Positions 31,072 through 43,448 are shown, numbered from the stretch's first letter. The stretch is DNA of 64,000 nt from Trigonopsis variabilis (GCA_003707065.3 PPXM03000010.1:462853-526852); one strand, 5' to 3'. Program-made: numbers and translations. The notes: generated from the sequence alone by a model not told the origin.

Positions 31072-34000
31072 CTAATGTACACTGGGCTTACCTGTGCCTT
31101 TTGGCATTTTTTTGCGGGTTCCGCCCATATCCTCGAGCTCCTGGTCCTTGTAAAAATGAGGAGACACCTCAATCAGCCATTGTGGATCTATAGGCATGCA
31201 GTTTCTCATAAATTCTTTGCTCGTCAAGACTAATTCATGATAGAGCAACCACTTAGGCTTGACTTTATATAAAACACTTGAAGGGTGAATAAAGACCGTC
31301 TGATTCGTCTTGGCCGTCCTGTAGCTATCGCCATTCCGATTCAGCCGGGCCACATGAGGGAAAAACCCAGCAGTAATGGACTTCTGAATTTTCTCCATCC
31401 CGCTGCCTTGGACACCACTGGTGCTTAACTCCACTTCCACTCGATCGCATAGATTTGCTAGTTGATCTCTCACGTCGCGGGCTCTTTTGAGTGCCTTATG
31501 TTGCAAGTAATTCTCTTGTGCCCAAACATAGGAGTATTCTGTATCGACCCATTGATTCCAGATCTCCAATAGCGTCAGATGATCGCCTCCAGGACTGGTA
31601 AAGGCCTGTCTGGCTCGATCGGCATAAATCTTTCGATCTTTGGGGCGGAAAAAGAGTGATCCTGACTCTCCAAGCATAGAGAGAATGCTAATTACTTCTT
31701 CCACACAGCCATACTTGTTGCTGGCTAAGATTGCTTTAGAAAACGTGGGATCTAAAGGAAATTCGGCCATTTGTCGACCGATCTTAGTCAATTGGCCCTT
31801 GTCATTTAATGCACCCAACGCATACAAGAGCTCTAAAGCTCTCGCCAAGGACTCGTCAGGAGGTCTGTCCAGAAAGTCAAACTCAAACAAATTGGTGATA
31901 CCCAAAGATAGCAACAATAAAACCACACTACAAAGATTTGTTCGCTGGATCTCAGGAGTCGTGCTTTCAGGGAGCTCATTGAAAAATGCCCATTTAGTGT
32001 AGAGCCTAAAGCAATGGCCTGGACCTACCCTTCCTGCTCTTCCTGCGCGTTGATTAGCAGACGCTCTTGAGCAGGCAGTCACGACCAAACTCTCCATGCT
32101 TGTTCTCGGATTAAACACGTTCTCCTTAACGAAACCTGGGTCGATTACATACGCAATACCATCAATAGTAATGGATGTTTCAGCGATATTGGTCGCAAGG
32201 ACCACCTTTCTCGCTCCCGGAGGGGTGGGTTCGAAAATCTTGGCCTGGAGTTCGGGGGGAAGATTGGCATAGATAGGACAAACAACCAATTCCGCTATAG
32301 TATCGCCCAACTTGTGGCATGCTTCAGTGATATTTTCAGCCATGGTCTCAATTTCATCTTGACCGGTCAAAAAAACAAGGATATCGCCTCGATCATGCGA
32401 TGTATGAATTTGAAAGACAGTTGTGATTGCAGCATGGATATAATTAGCCTCTGGTTGTTCAGTAAAGTGTATTTCAACTGGAAATCGTCGGCCAGGAATG
32501 TTCATAATCGGCGCTTGATCGAAGTAGTCAGAGAATTTCTCCGCATCCATCGTAGCAGATGAAATTATCAGTCGTAGATCAGGGCGAAACCTGGCTATGT
32601 CTTTCACTAGACCGAATAATATATCTGTATGAAGAGTTCTTTCATGCGCTTCATCAATCATGATCACGGAATAACCAGACAACTCTGGATCAGTCAAAAA
32701 CTCTCGAAGCAACATTCCATCAGTCATATACTTGATGATAGTATCATCTGAAGTTTTGTCTTCAAATCGTATCGAATATCCCACCTCGTGACCTAATCGA
32801 ACTCTCATTTCTTGTGCTACCCGGGTAGCGACCGACATGGCAGCAACTCGTCGCGGTTGGGTACAGCCAACTTTCTTTCCTCCTCTGGTATACCCAGCTT
32901 CATGAAGGTACTGAGGTAATTGAGTCGTTTTGCCTGACCCTGTTTCTCCCACCACAATCAAGACCTGATGATCATCAATAGCTTGAAGCAGTTCTTGGCG
33001 GTATTTGTACATAGGTAACGATTTTCTGACGTCTTCAATACTCATTGTTTCTCGTTCTCTTTCTTCCTTATCCAGCAATTTATTTAATCTTTCTCCTTCT
33101 TCGCCCATTTTTTTGCGGTCTTTATGTGACGATGTAAACGCAATATGTTGACTAGTATCAAAAACATAGTCGTAATCGTCAGCAGCCGGAGTAGACTTGG
33201 TATTAGGCTGAAGTCCCATGGAAGCTTGACCTTGCTCCCATTGATCAGTTTCATTCACATCTTTGGTTCGATGATTGCGTCGTTCTTCGTACCGTTTATA
33301 GAGGACGCTTTGTCGTTTCATTCTATCGATCTTTCCCTTTTCTGTAATATAGTCTTCAGGCAAAGCGTACAATCCTTCTCCTTGATCTAAATTCATCCGC
33401 TCCTCCGCCAATCGAAGGATCTCTTTATTGTACTCAACTTCTCGCCTTTCCTCAGCCGTGAGTTCCACATTTCTGAAAAACATCTCATCTTCTTGGACTT
33501 TCTTCCTTAATTCCTCTACTTTTTTTTCTTCTCGAGATTTTAGATATGTCTGTCGCGATTTCTTGTACAACTCAGGCAATATTTCTTCTCTTAACTTCGA
33601 ATCCTCTGAGATGCTCTTTCTATATGAAATATCGCTGTTCTTAGTCCGGTCATGGACCGCTTTCTTGGTTTTTCTTTCATCACGATCTCTTAATCGCTTG
33701 GCAAACTCATCACGTTCTCGCTCATCTTCAGAAATACTATATGCGCTTCCTTTCTCATTGTTCTCTATTTCTGAGTAATCTCTCCTCCTACGTTTATTAG
33801 GTAGTTCAGACGATGTTTCCTTCGGCGATGATACCTCTCTGTTATCATTCGAAACTGTTGCCTCATCATTTATCATAGATCTAGACGGTAGGTCTCCTGG
33901 TTTAGATTGTGATGCATGGGTATAATTCGTTGAATTCCGCAGAAGTTCTTTGGTACTGGCTAGAATCGGCTTTGAAAGAGTCGTGTCGCCTTCCAAAAGC

Positions 34001-34292
34001 AAGGCATAACGTTGCGCCTCAGACTTGTTTGTCGCGCGATTCTTCACAGGTCCTGCATGTGGTAGTTTTGAATATAACTGCTTAACGAAATCTTGCGCTT
34101 CTGGCGTCTTTGGAAGTCCCACACTTTGAAGACTATAGTTTAGGATGTCTGCTGATTTAGCATCTTTGGCACTCTGAATACAAAATTCGACAAGGTTCGA
34201 ATCCGTGAAAGAGAGGAGCTAGAGTTAAAACTGAAGGATTTCTGCTTACTCACATTAAGAAGGTTGTCCGAAACCCATGTAGTTAAATCCAT
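31072..34292 (-). CDS. PRP2: Pre-mRNA-splicing DEAH-box ATPase Prp2 (S. pombe Cdc28/DHX16)
   Basis: Spliceosomal RNA-dependent ATPase that remodels the B-act complex before the first splicing step. Two exons: 34292-34254 (13 codons, MDLTTWVSDNLLN) and 34218-31072, intron 35 nt with a TTTTAAC branch site. The product of 1061 residues fits the family. The N-terminal third is charged and Lys/Glu/Arg-rich with coiled-coil character. The helicase core shows GETGSGKTTQLPQY (motif I), IDEAHERT (motif II), ISSATMDAEKF (motif III) and QRAGRAGRVG (motif VI), followed by the helicase-associated and OB-fold regions (FIHPSSVL). Assignment to Prp2 rather than Prp16, Prp22 or Prp43 rests on the N-terminal extension and on KTSDDTIIKYMTDGMLLREFL-type sequence context. 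The 13-codon first exon matches the conserved family N-terminus. Confidence 0.93.
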
Positions 34293-35234
34293 GGTAGGGA
34301 AGATTTGAATGTAACGATGCAGGCCTTGGTGTTACGAATCAGTCGTAATGATTCCATCTGTCCAGCCAGCCTTCAAGGATGGCACTACGATTGGGGATCA
34401 GGTCATTCGTCGGAGGTCAGACCATTAATCGGACCACCTTGAATATGACCTGATCCATTATCAAGTCTATATAAGCATGTACTTAGAGTAATAGAGACAA
34501 GCTTTTTGGATTACATTCGCTGGTAGCAACCGCTGTAGAGATTGTTACATTTGGATGGGAAAGGTTTCGCTGCTTCTTCGACATAGTTTACTCAAGTACA
34601 GTACAGACTATATAATCTAGCCATCTTAGAAAGTTGCTCTATCTTATTCTACCATACACCTCCGTAGAATAAAATATGATAGCTTCTGACGTTTTTTGAT
34701 GAACACGCAAATGGACAGCCCGTAAGGCCACTAGATAATATCGCGGGAAGTTACCGTTACAATCAGTGACCCACTAGTCGATCGGTACTTTAAAATCAAG
34801 TCCGTGTATCGACGCTCCCTATCACGACATAATGAGCATACCACAGAAAACGAAGCAGGTAAGACTTCTGTGTATGAGACAAAGACTTACTGTATTTCAG
34901 GAAATGGTTCAGATAGGTATGTAAGTCTAAAAAGCCCCCAATGGTTCATTTGCACCTTTGCATGCCTCGAATAAATTCGATGAGTTTGCCAGGAGATCGC
35001 GATTAAAAGAGTCAACTATTCAGTTTAAAGATAATTGCCGGTTATCTGTTACCCCTTACAAAAAAAACTAGTAAAAATCCCATGAGTTGTTTTCTTCTCT
35101 TTGTGAGTTAGTTGGCAATTTCTTGTGGATTGTTTGCTAGCTGAATGCAAGCTAAATATGTTGTCGATATTATTCAACCGTTTTCGATTTGGCATTTATT
35201 GTCCGCTCGGACTTTCTTTAGCGGTTCACCTCTT
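34293..35234. other. Divergent promoter region between PRP2 and GYP1
   Basis: About 0.9 kb between divergent genes. No supported coding frame. Contains the two promoters; no individual site could be assigned. Confidence 0.45.
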
Positions 35235-36856
35235 ATGTGTGCTTTGTGCGGTGAGATAGGGTGTATCTGGAGAGTTTCAGCGCAATCATCAAAACTGAGA
35301 TACGCTAACTCTGATTAGATAATTCTGAATATATATTTGGGGAAGGAGGAGGTCGAGGCACATTAGCGTCAGCTTTTTTTAGAAGTCATTCTGGAGGATC
35401 AAGTGCAAACGCCTACAAGTAAGTGAAACGCCGAAAACCATGCTGACAGATAGGGAAGATATTATGGTCGGAGCATCATATTCATTAGGAGACATGCTAA
35501 GAAACAAGCATAAGCAGCTAATTCAACCGTAAGGACATGTTGAAGTGTTGAGTGCTAAGTTTAAACAGGCCATCTCCTAGACGAAGTGGAACATATACAG
35601 ATACAGATTCTGATGACGATTGGAACGTCAAATTAGACGATAATCCTGATAATCGAATCAAAGGCATTGAATACAAGCCCTCTACCTCAGCCACAGAAGG
35701 TCGACCTAAACTACGCCATCGAGATTCTAAAGGGGTTAATAAAGAAATAGATATAAATGATTTGCTACCAACAAATTCCCTATCGATGATGTATTCCAAC
35801 ACATCGGATGCTGATAGCCAGATAGAAATTGAAGAGTTAAATGCCAGGATTACTCGCTTCCACAAGTTTAAAGCTTTACTGGCGTGTGACAATATTGATT
35901 TGAGTGAACTAAAGAAATATGCATGGTCAGGTATTCCTGAAGAATTGCGGCCATTATCATGGCAGCTTTTAATGGGTTATTTACCGCCAAACGCAAGCAG
36001 AAGGAAGACTGTGCTTGCTAGAAAGCGAAAAGAATATCTTGAGAGCGTAGAGCAAGTATTCTCGAGAGGATTAGATCCTCAAGTATGGCATCAAATTCAG
36101 ATTGATGTTCCCCGAACAAATCCTCATATCAAACTATACAGTTTTGAAACGACTCAACGAGCTCTGGAGAGAATACTGTATTTATGGGCCATCAGACATC
36201 CTGCTAGTGGGTATGTACAAGGTATAAATGATCTGGTAACGCCTTTTTTTGAGGTTTTCTTGTCGGAATATACCGAGGATGGGAACGAGCAAGACCTAGA
36301 CCCTGCCATGTTAGCGAAATATCAGCTCGACCAAGTGGAGGCCGACACTTATTGGTGTTTAACTAAATTACTGGATGGAATTCAAGACAACTACATTTTT
36401 GCACAACCAGGAATTCACCGCCAGGTGTCATTTTTGAAGGATCTCGTACAAAGAATTGATACCAAATTGGCGAGTCATTTGGCGAATGAGCATGTGGAAT
36501 TCATCCAGTTTAGTTTCCGATGGATGAATTGTATGCTTATGAGAGAACTATCTGTGAAGAATATAATCCGCATGTGGGATACGTACATGGCGGAGGGACC
36601 TTCTGGATTTTCGGAGTTCCATCCTTACGTGTGCGCTGCTTTTCTGGTGAGGTGGTCGAAGCAACTCCAGAAAATGGATTTCCAAGAAGTTATTATGTTC
36701 CTTCAATCCTTACCGACAAAAGACTGGGGGGAGCGAGAAATTGAATTATTATTAAGTGAAGCATATATGTGGCAGTCTCTATTCAAAAATGCCACTTCTC
36801 ATATCCGCCAGCCAGGTAAACCGGAAAGCTTGGATATGCCAACGATAAGGATATGA
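35235..36856 (+). CDS. GYP1: Rab GTPase-activating protein Gyp1 (TBC1D22-like)
   Basis: Golgi-associated GAP for Rab GTPases such as Ypt1. Exon 4 (35569-36856) holds the TBC domain and is secure. Upstream exons 35319-35418 and 35454-35528 are supported by 35- and 40-nt GT-AG introns that preserve frame; the first exon (35235-35250, five codons and one base) is a guess with a 68-nt intron. The total would be 492 residues. TBC signatures: the first motif IPEELRPLSWQLLMGYLP, the arginine finger in IDVPRTNP, and the glutamine finger in YVQGINDLVTPF. The N-terminal region is Ser/Gly-rich and poorly conserved, as in the family. A start further upstream cannot be excluded. Confidence 0.88.
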
Positions 36857-36984
36857 CAGATGAAGGGAAAAATGGGATTGAAGGAGTTAAACTGGTGACT
36901 ACCCGAGTCGGCCTCTAAATATCAGCGACTTGCTTTAGATGATTATTAGCCGAGTTGATTAATCTAAATACAAAAAGCGAGTTG

Positions 36985-37625
36985 TTATTCGTAGATATTG
37001 GAAGTGTAACTCAAGAACCCAGCTGCTCGGGCTCGTTTGACTGCTTTCTCTAGACGCCGTTGAGTCCGGCTAGGAAAGGCTGACGCTCGCATTGATTTTA
37101 TCCCACCAATTGGAGTAAGAAACTGCGTCAATAGAGAAGGATTCTTGACAAAATCTAGCGGATCTGAACCGGTCTTCGTAAAATAATCTTTCCGGAGTAC
37201 GGTCTTAGGAAATCGACTCCAATCTCGCGGTTTAGGATCCTTAATACGTACTGCTGATTTTAAAGATAGAAGTTTAGGGTCGTAAGTGCTTCCACGAATT
37301 TCTCTGGTATGACTCGAGACCAAAGGAAGTCGTTTATTAGATCGCCTAGATCGTTCTACCGCCTCATAACTTCGTTTCAGAGCGACAACTGATTCAGATT
37401 CTCGAATAGCTGCCGACCAGTCTTGGTTTTTTATCTCGGATTGTTCCTTTAGCCGTTGGATGTCGGATTCATCTCTATTGAAGACGACTGTATCAGCAAG
37501 CTGATTCAAGACCGACCCTAGTAAGGTTAGCTTAGCATTCAGAAAACAATCTTACTGGTATCATTAAGCGATCGATTAGATGTTGAGAACGACCTCTTCA
37601 ATAACCCTAGACTGCTTGCTAGCAT
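36985..37625 (-). CDS. RSM18: Mitochondrial small-subunit ribosomal protein bS18m
   Basis: Component of the mitochondrial 37S ribosomal subunit. Two exons: 37625-37556 and 37517-36985, joined over a 38-nt intron with GCTAAC branch. The 200-residue product starts with a presequence (MLASSLGLLKRSFSTSNRS) and ends with the bS18 core: DPLDFVKNPSLLTQFLTPIGGIKS followed by RTQRRLEKAVKRARAAGFL, the rRNA-binding helix. The long region between (about 25-120) is a fungal extension. It converges with GYP1 (128 nt between stops). Confidence 0.92.
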
Positions 37626-38541
37626 GGTGCAGCAGTTTTTGCGGTTGCTACGACGAGAAATAGCTACCCTGTCCGTCGCCCTCCGTCGCTCTGTGAAGCT
37701 TGTGCTTAACAACCACAACAGCGTGAACTCTGCAATGTAGAAGATACCCTTTTAGTTGACTGTTGGCTGACTCAAAAGGTATCCTCGTATGAAGCTCACG
37801 TAGAATTTCTCTGTTTCGCAGAAATATGGAAAAGATTGAACGTCTCACTGCCGCCTGCAGTTGCTCGGCAAGATTGTTTAAACGCTTCACGAATAATACA
37901 TTCTTATAAACATATGTCAAACATAACTCTATCGCTCTATCGGACCTAAGAATTTCTTTTGAGAGGCAAGGTCAGACATTTTGGGTTATAGACCCTCAGA
38001 AGAGAATCATATAACAGCCTCTGCAGAGAAGTGTACGAGTCTAAACAATAGAAGATAGAAGAAGAGATCTAAAGAAGCTTTGAGTCATAAATCGAAAGAA
38101 AATGGGGAAACCATCATCTTGTAAGCAAGAAACGAATCAACTTTAGTATGGCCGGTGCAGGACTTGAGCAGAATGTCGTGATCGCTGTCCTCCTCAATGT
38201 CACTGAAAAATGCTCTAGATGAAGTCCAAAAAATACTATTTTTAATCAAGAAAAGCAGCATTGCGAAGTTCGAAACAAGTAAAAAAACAACAGGTCAGGG
38301 GAATTTAGCCTGTCCCATGAATTTTTAGCGCTACCAACTCTCAGTGGACAATGTCGATCGTAAGATTTTGGCAGCGCTCACCTGCAGACAAGTGAGAGAC
38401 AGTTTGGCTAGACCTCAAATTCAATTAAGTTACCAAGGTAATTAATTATACGAATGCACACACTGTCCCACCAACGTAACCTGTAACGGTTCCATGTTCT
38501 CACAGGTGAATGGCCACGCTTACAACCTCCGCCGTCTGACC
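37626..38541. other. Intergenic region between RSM18 and the Hrp1-like gene
   Basis: About 0.9 kb between divergent genes. A 38-codon plus frame begins at 37624 overlapping the RSM18 start antisense, and a minus frame (37920-37648) starts without ATG; neither has family support. The promoters of both genes must lie here. Confidence 0.4.
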
Positions 38542-40215
38542 ATGGAGGATGATGAAAGTCTTTTTAGTGAAATTTAGTGCGTCTGTAAGTCTTTCAGAGT
38601 TAACAATCAGTTCCAATGATATATTCACCAACCGCATGGCTCCTCATACTACGGCAACAGGTCAGGAACTGAACCGGATAACTAGTCAGGTGGTTCAGTT
38701 TTCACCTGACCAAGTAAATGAATCAGCTTTCAATGACATAAAGCCATCTATCCCTACTCAGATTGAGCCGTTATATACTGAGAATGAGGCATCCAAATCC
38801 ACAGATGTGATTCAAGAGCGACGAGAAGATGGGTGCGATCATTTAGAAGTTAGTGGACTAACTACCAGGAAAATGTTCATCGGAGGTTTAAACTGGGAAA
38901 CTACGGATGGTAAGATTTAGCTAGATTAACTAGACTAAATAGTAAGAGGGGTTGAAGAGCTATTTCTCCCAGTTTGGTGAAGTAGTCGAATGTCAAGTGA
39001 TGAGGGATGGGGCCACAGGTCGCTCTAGGGGATTTGGGTTCCTCACTTTCAAAGACTCCAAATGTGTGAATGCGGTGATGATACGTGAACATGTATTAGA
39101 TGGGAAGATCGTTAGTATTGGATGTGCTAATCGAATTAACAGAGTAGATTGATCCAAAAAGGGCTATTCCACGAGATGAACAAGACAAAACAGCCAAGAT
39201 ATTTATTGGTGGAATATCACAGGACTGTTCTGAGTTCGAGTTTAAAGATTTCTTCACTAGATTCGGCCGAATCATCGATGCCACACTAATGCAAGATAAA
39301 GAAACAGGACGATCACGGGGCTTCGGATTTATCACATTCGACAGCGAATCTTCAGTCGAGAATGTTATCTCAAGCCAGCCTTTATATATTAAGGATAAAC
39401 TGGTCGAAGTCAGAAAGGCTCAGCCTAAAGGTAAAGGAGATATCGACCTTAAACAGGAACAGAACTACCAAAATTCTCTCCTTGGTGAACAAGAGCAAGG
39501 TAATCCAATTTATGGAGGCTATACCGCAACAATGATGGCTCAATACTTCAAGGGCTTTAGAGAGTACTATGTACAGGCTAAGAAATACTTTTCTCAACAG
39601 ATGAAGCAGAAAAAAGAAAAAGACATACGGAATAATGGCTCTGGTGACGAAAAAAATCTCCGAAGTATCGGTGATAGCGGGGCAAACTCAGTCGAACCTA
39701 CACAGTCTTCTGCTGAGAATAATTACGAAGGCTACGAGACAGGAAATGAGATAGATAGGTTAGTTACAGGAGGCCAAGGAAGCCAGAGTGCCAATATAAA
39801 GGGCCTGCCTAGCGCTCCTAAAGGGATTCGAAATGATGCACCTAAAGGTCCGAAAGCTTTGGGCAATACAGCTTTCTCTACGGTCCCGAGCCGAAGGCGG
39901 TGGGGTGGAGGAGCACCACCGAGAGGAACAAATAACCAGCAGCCTATTAGCCGAGACCGTGAAAAGGGCCGACAGGAACTCGAAGAGAGAGAAGAAAAAG
40001 AGCAGCGGGAGCACGAGAGGGAGAGAAGAGAACATGATATACGTGAACGAGATCGCGAACGAGAGCGACAACGAGAGCGTGACAAGCTTAGGCTTCGGGA
40101 GTTGGGCCGAGATAATGACAGAGACCGGGAGCTTGATCGTGAACGCACGAGAAAAAGAGATCGAGAGTGGGAGGGGCGCGATCGTGCTGGTAGGAGTCGC
40201 AGGCGCAAAAGATGA
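38542..40215 (+). CDS. HRP1: Hrp1/Nab4-like RNA-binding protein with two RRMs and an Arg/Glu-rich tail
   Basis: Nuclear mRNA-binding protein of the Hrp1/Musashi/DAZAP type; Hrp1 itself is cleavage factor IB in 3'-end formation. Four exons: 38542-38576, 38611-38909, 38947-39110 and 39148-40215; introns 34, 37 and 37 nt. The product is 521 residues. It opens MEDDESLFSEIYSND, an acidic start common to fungal Hrp1. RRM1 begins KMFIGGLNWETT (RNP2) with RGFGFLTF (RNP1); RRM2 has KIFIGGIS and RGFGFITF. The inter-RRM DGKIIDPKRAIPR linker is very characteristic. The last 75 residues are an unusual tail of Arg/Glu and Arg/Asp repeats ending SRRRKR, not typical of Hrp1, suggesting a link with spliceosomal proteins. 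Confidence 0.9.
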
Positions 40216-40297
40216 ATATCAAATTGTGTATGTAAGATTAGGATAATTCGTTTAAAAGACCAACTCTAAACTACGATAGCTTTGATAGAATATATAT

Positions 40298-41998
40298 CTA
40301 GATTACCACTCTGTTGCACAACTGGTTTGCAGGGCTGTACTCATAGTAGAAGAGTTCGTTCTTATGACCATGAGAGACAAATGGACCTGGATTCAAGATG
40401 ATAGAGCCTTCATAGGTGACTTGGAATGCAGGACAAGAAGAATCGGCTAGAATGACCAGATGAGGAAGAGGTGATAATGATAACGTATAATCGAGATTCC
40501 AGAGAGTTGGTTGAAGATCAGACGACAGAGGAAATAGATGCCCTTGGTCAAGGAGAGTCTTTGCAAGCTTTCTTCCATGGATGACTTCGGGAAGTATTGA
40601 GGAATCATTAAACACGTTGGGAGAAGAAGTGGAAATTTCTTTAGGACAGACGTCATGACGCTTGAACCTGGCTGAGAAATCACTTCGACAACAAACAATT
40701 TCCTGAGAAAAATAGGCTAAACGAGACGGATTTGAAGGACAATGGACATTAATAAAGTTTCGTTTTAACCTAGAGGTGAAAGTTTCTGGTAACCCTTGTT
40801 GTGGTTTCAAACTGCTAGCTCCTATCGTCAAGGCGGAGGACCATGGATCAGAATCACCAGGAATAAAGATGAGGTGAGAGTTCATAAGATTTGGACATTT
40901 TAATAGTGATTCAGATAAACGATCAAAATAAGATTTATAAGAGGAAGATTGACCAGATGGAGTGAAAGGGTGATCAGCAAAGTTGCCGAAGAAAACGAGG
41001 GCAAATGGAGGAATAGGTAAATCGTTAAGGGCAGATAGAATTCTTTCTATCTTCAGTATGATTGAGGGCTTGTTTAGGTGCATGTCGAGACCAAGGAAAA
41101 TGAATTTTGTCCCAGTTAACCGACGTTCCTCAACTTGCATTCGATTCAGCAAAGAACGATCAAATCTAATACCGGACAAAGAGTCATTATTAAGACCCAA
41201 GTAGTCGTACAAACCGTAATTGTTTAGACTCACACTTCTACGCTCACAAGGAGGGTGGGTCATTGTTTGGACGAGGAAAGAGTTATCCTTCAAATAGACC
41301 CCGTCGAGCAAGACAAAACATCCTGGAACGAAATAGCCGAACGTTGGAACATGTTGATTAAAGTTCAGGCGCAATTGACCAGAGATATCCTCAAGGATAT
41401 ATTGCCCTTGCTGATCCAAGGATAACATACCGAATAATAGGAATGGTTGGCTCGCACGACCTAAAAGGTTTTTGATAACGGTAATATTTAGTTTGGTTTC
41501 ATTGTTTATTCGCTCATGGCCTTGTAATCTGTGCAAAATCATATAATATCGTCGTATGAATATTTGAATCAATTCACTAGACTCGCCAATCATACTGCCA
41601 GGTTTGCCACTAGACGTAAACAGTCTTTTGCTGTAATCATAGAAGTACTTGGTCTGTTTGAATCCATCCACAACTAAAAAATAATCGTCCAGTCGCAATC
41701 CTTGGTTGACAGAGCTCTGTTCTTTCAAGTCTATATCATTTAAGAGCCCCTGTAGATATTCTCCATCTATAAATATCCCTCGGTCCTGCTCTTTCCATTC
41801 TTTAGCAACCTGATCTAATAACTTTTCGATCTGAGTCTTCCACGCGGTTCCCAATTTCCTGCCTATATAGTCACTTAACACTTTTAAGCCACAAGTCTTC
41901 AGGTTTAAGCCATACTTCTTTGAGAAGATTCGATAGGCAATCGGCCGAATCTGTGAAGGACTTAGATTAACTGCTAAAGCAGGAACGTCAAGAGTCAT
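40298..41998 (-). CDS. DPB2: DNA polymerase epsilon subunit B
   Basis: Second-largest subunit of the leading-strand replicase Pol epsilon, contacting the CMG helicase through GINS. One exon, 566 residues. The N-terminal segment (about 10-80: SPSQIRPIAYRIFSKKYGLN) is the conserved helical domain; then an OB-fold region (about 170-260) and the inactivated calcineurin-like phosphodiesterase domain with FIFLGLDMHLNKP, FFGNFADHPF, FIPGDSDPW and the C-terminal NPGPFVSHG. The catalytic metal ligands are degenerate, as in all B subunits. It converges tail-to-tail with the Hrp1-like gene, 82 nt apart. Confidence 0.94.
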   Translation of the reverse strand: MTLDVPALAVNLSPSQIRPIAYRIFSKKYGLNLKTCGLKVLSDYIGRKLGTAWKTQIEKLLDQVAKEWKEQDRGIFIDGEYLQGLLNDIDLKEQSSVNQGLRLDDYFLVVDGFKQTKYFYDYSKRLFTSSGKPGSMIGESSELIQIFIRRYYMILHRLQGHERINNETKLNITVIKNLLGRASQPFLLFGMLSLDQQGQYILEDISGQLRLNFNQHVPTFGYFVPGCFVLLDGVYLKDNSFLVQTMTHPPCERRSVSLNNYGLYDYLGLNNDSLSGIRFDRSLLNRMQVEERRLTGTKFIFLGLDMHLNKPSIILKIERILSALNDLPIPPFALVFFGNFADHPFTPSGQSSSYKSYFDRLSESLLKCPNLMNSHLIFIPGDSDPWSSALTIGASSLKPQQGLPETFTSRLKRNFINVHCPSNPSRLAYFSQEIVCCRSDFSARFKRHDVCPKEISTSSPNVFNDSSILPEVIHGRKLAKTLLDQGHLFPLSSDLQPTLWNLDYTLSLSPLPHLVILADSSCPAFQVTYEGSIILNPGPFVSHGHKNELFYYEYSPANQLCNRVVI

Positions 41999-42577
41999 GC
42001 ACGTCGATTATTACGCGTATTAATTTCTACCGTTACGTCCATGCCAAGGAACGTAAGAAACGTTGATTGCTCAGACCCTGTGACAGAAGCCTTACAACCA
42101 GAACTTCGCCTGTGCAGGTATTTTCAAATGCCTTGTATTTGTTAAATAAAGTAGAATACTCGTATCCTTGGAGTACATTTCTACTAGCACAGAGCCTAGC
42201 ATAGTCTGGTGCTGCGTCTCTTCCGCATCTCTTTCTTTAATGCCCGAATAAGATAAATGCATCAGCGCTAGAAGGCATTTTTCCCTCTACACTATACTGG
42301 ACTTAGACCACATATATAAGCATGTAGTATAGCTCATGATGATGTTAGAAGCTATCATAAGCACCTTTGCTCTGGTCTCGTCTGGTCTTTGCATCTCCCA
42401 TCCCTGGTTCGACGCTGAGATTTACACTTAGTGAGCTATATTCCCTTCTCTCTCTTATTCACTTCTTTGCTTTGGATCTATCAAAAGATAATCTTTTACC
42501 ATTTATGTCCACACAAAATATATAGTTGAAATATTTGAAAACTCTGCTAGGTGACCATCCTTCCATCTAGAATCGCC
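41999..42577. other. Intergenic region, no gene seen
   Basis: About 0.58 kb between the DPB2 start and the dienelactone hydrolase pseudogene. No supported feature besides the presumed DPB2 promoter. Confidence 0.45.
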
Positions 42578-43448
42578 ATGCTTATTAGCGAAACCTATAA
42601 TGATATCGCAACCGGCGATGGGACTTCGGTGCGAGTTTTCATCTATCACCCAGTCATAGCTGGACTCCACATGTCATATTTCCGGCAGTTTCGTTTTCTT
42701 CGATTTATCCAGGCTTGTCATCCTCCGACTCCTTCTAACATACCATCACAGGCATGAATCCTTCTTCTCACTATTCAATCCAGGAGCAGTAACCCAATTC
42801 GTAAAACGAATTGTTGGACAAGGTTATATTGTGACCGCCCCGTCTCTATCACAACTTTACCGGAGCCAAAGTTCAGGCTTATGATCCTAAAGATACAAAA
42901 AAGAGTAATATCTACAGATTTCTAAAGCCATTATCCTCTTATGATGAAGACAGACCGTTAACAATTGACCATTTGCTCTCACCACTTCAACCATGCACTG
43001 ATAAAATGGGAGCTACAGGGATGTGCCTAGGAGGGTATGTTGCTCTTCGAACTGCGTTAAACAGATGAGCTTTTGCAGCTGTCTCCTTCTTTGGGACTGA
43101 GATTCACTCAAATGAGCTCGGAAAAGATTCAGGGCCTAGACTTTGCGATCAAAGAGAGCGAAAAGTAATTCCAGCCAACATCCCGTTTGATCCGGCCTTA
43201 CGACTCATCAATTCCCTGAATCAGCTAATGCTGGCACAAAAGATCCTCATATTCACCCTCACGGACGTGATATCATCCGTTCAGGGCTCAGAAATGCTGG
43301 GGTCAAATTCTCCTTTTACGAGATTGCAGATGCCCAACAACCCTCTGTTCACGATGAATATTCCAAAGGTAGATATGACACTGTGATAACTCGACTTGCA
43401 CTTGGCATGCTCTTGGAGTTCTTTAATCGGACATTGGTTCTTGATTAA
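42578..43448 (+). pseudogene. Dienelactone hydrolase-family pseudogene
   Basis: Remnant of an alpha/beta-hydrolase of the fungal dienelactone hydrolase group. Similarity runs from the first codons (MLISETYNDIAT, ATG 42578) through HPVIAG, QGYIVTAPS, the YDEDRPLTIDHLL region and the nucleophile motif GATGMCLGG (about 43010-43035), to the C-terminal HPHGRDIIR...HDEYSKGRYD and the stop at 43446. The frame is broken at least three times (near 42675, 42845 and 43150-43210) and an in-frame TGA interrupts at about 43065. The segment 42713-42785 may be an old intron. The family's catalytic histidine, normally in an AQHAF-like motif, appears changed (AQQPS). I describe the pieces and do not reconstruct the protein. 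It converges with ATG7. Confidence 0.85.

Noticed and set aside
37648-37920. 90-codon minus frame upstream of RSM18
   Set aside because: It starts without ATG and has no family support.
39732-40208. Long antisense frame rich in Arg-Ser repeats
   Set aside because: It is the mirror of the RE/RD-rich tail of the Hrp1-like protein; the sense gene has RRMs and splice support.
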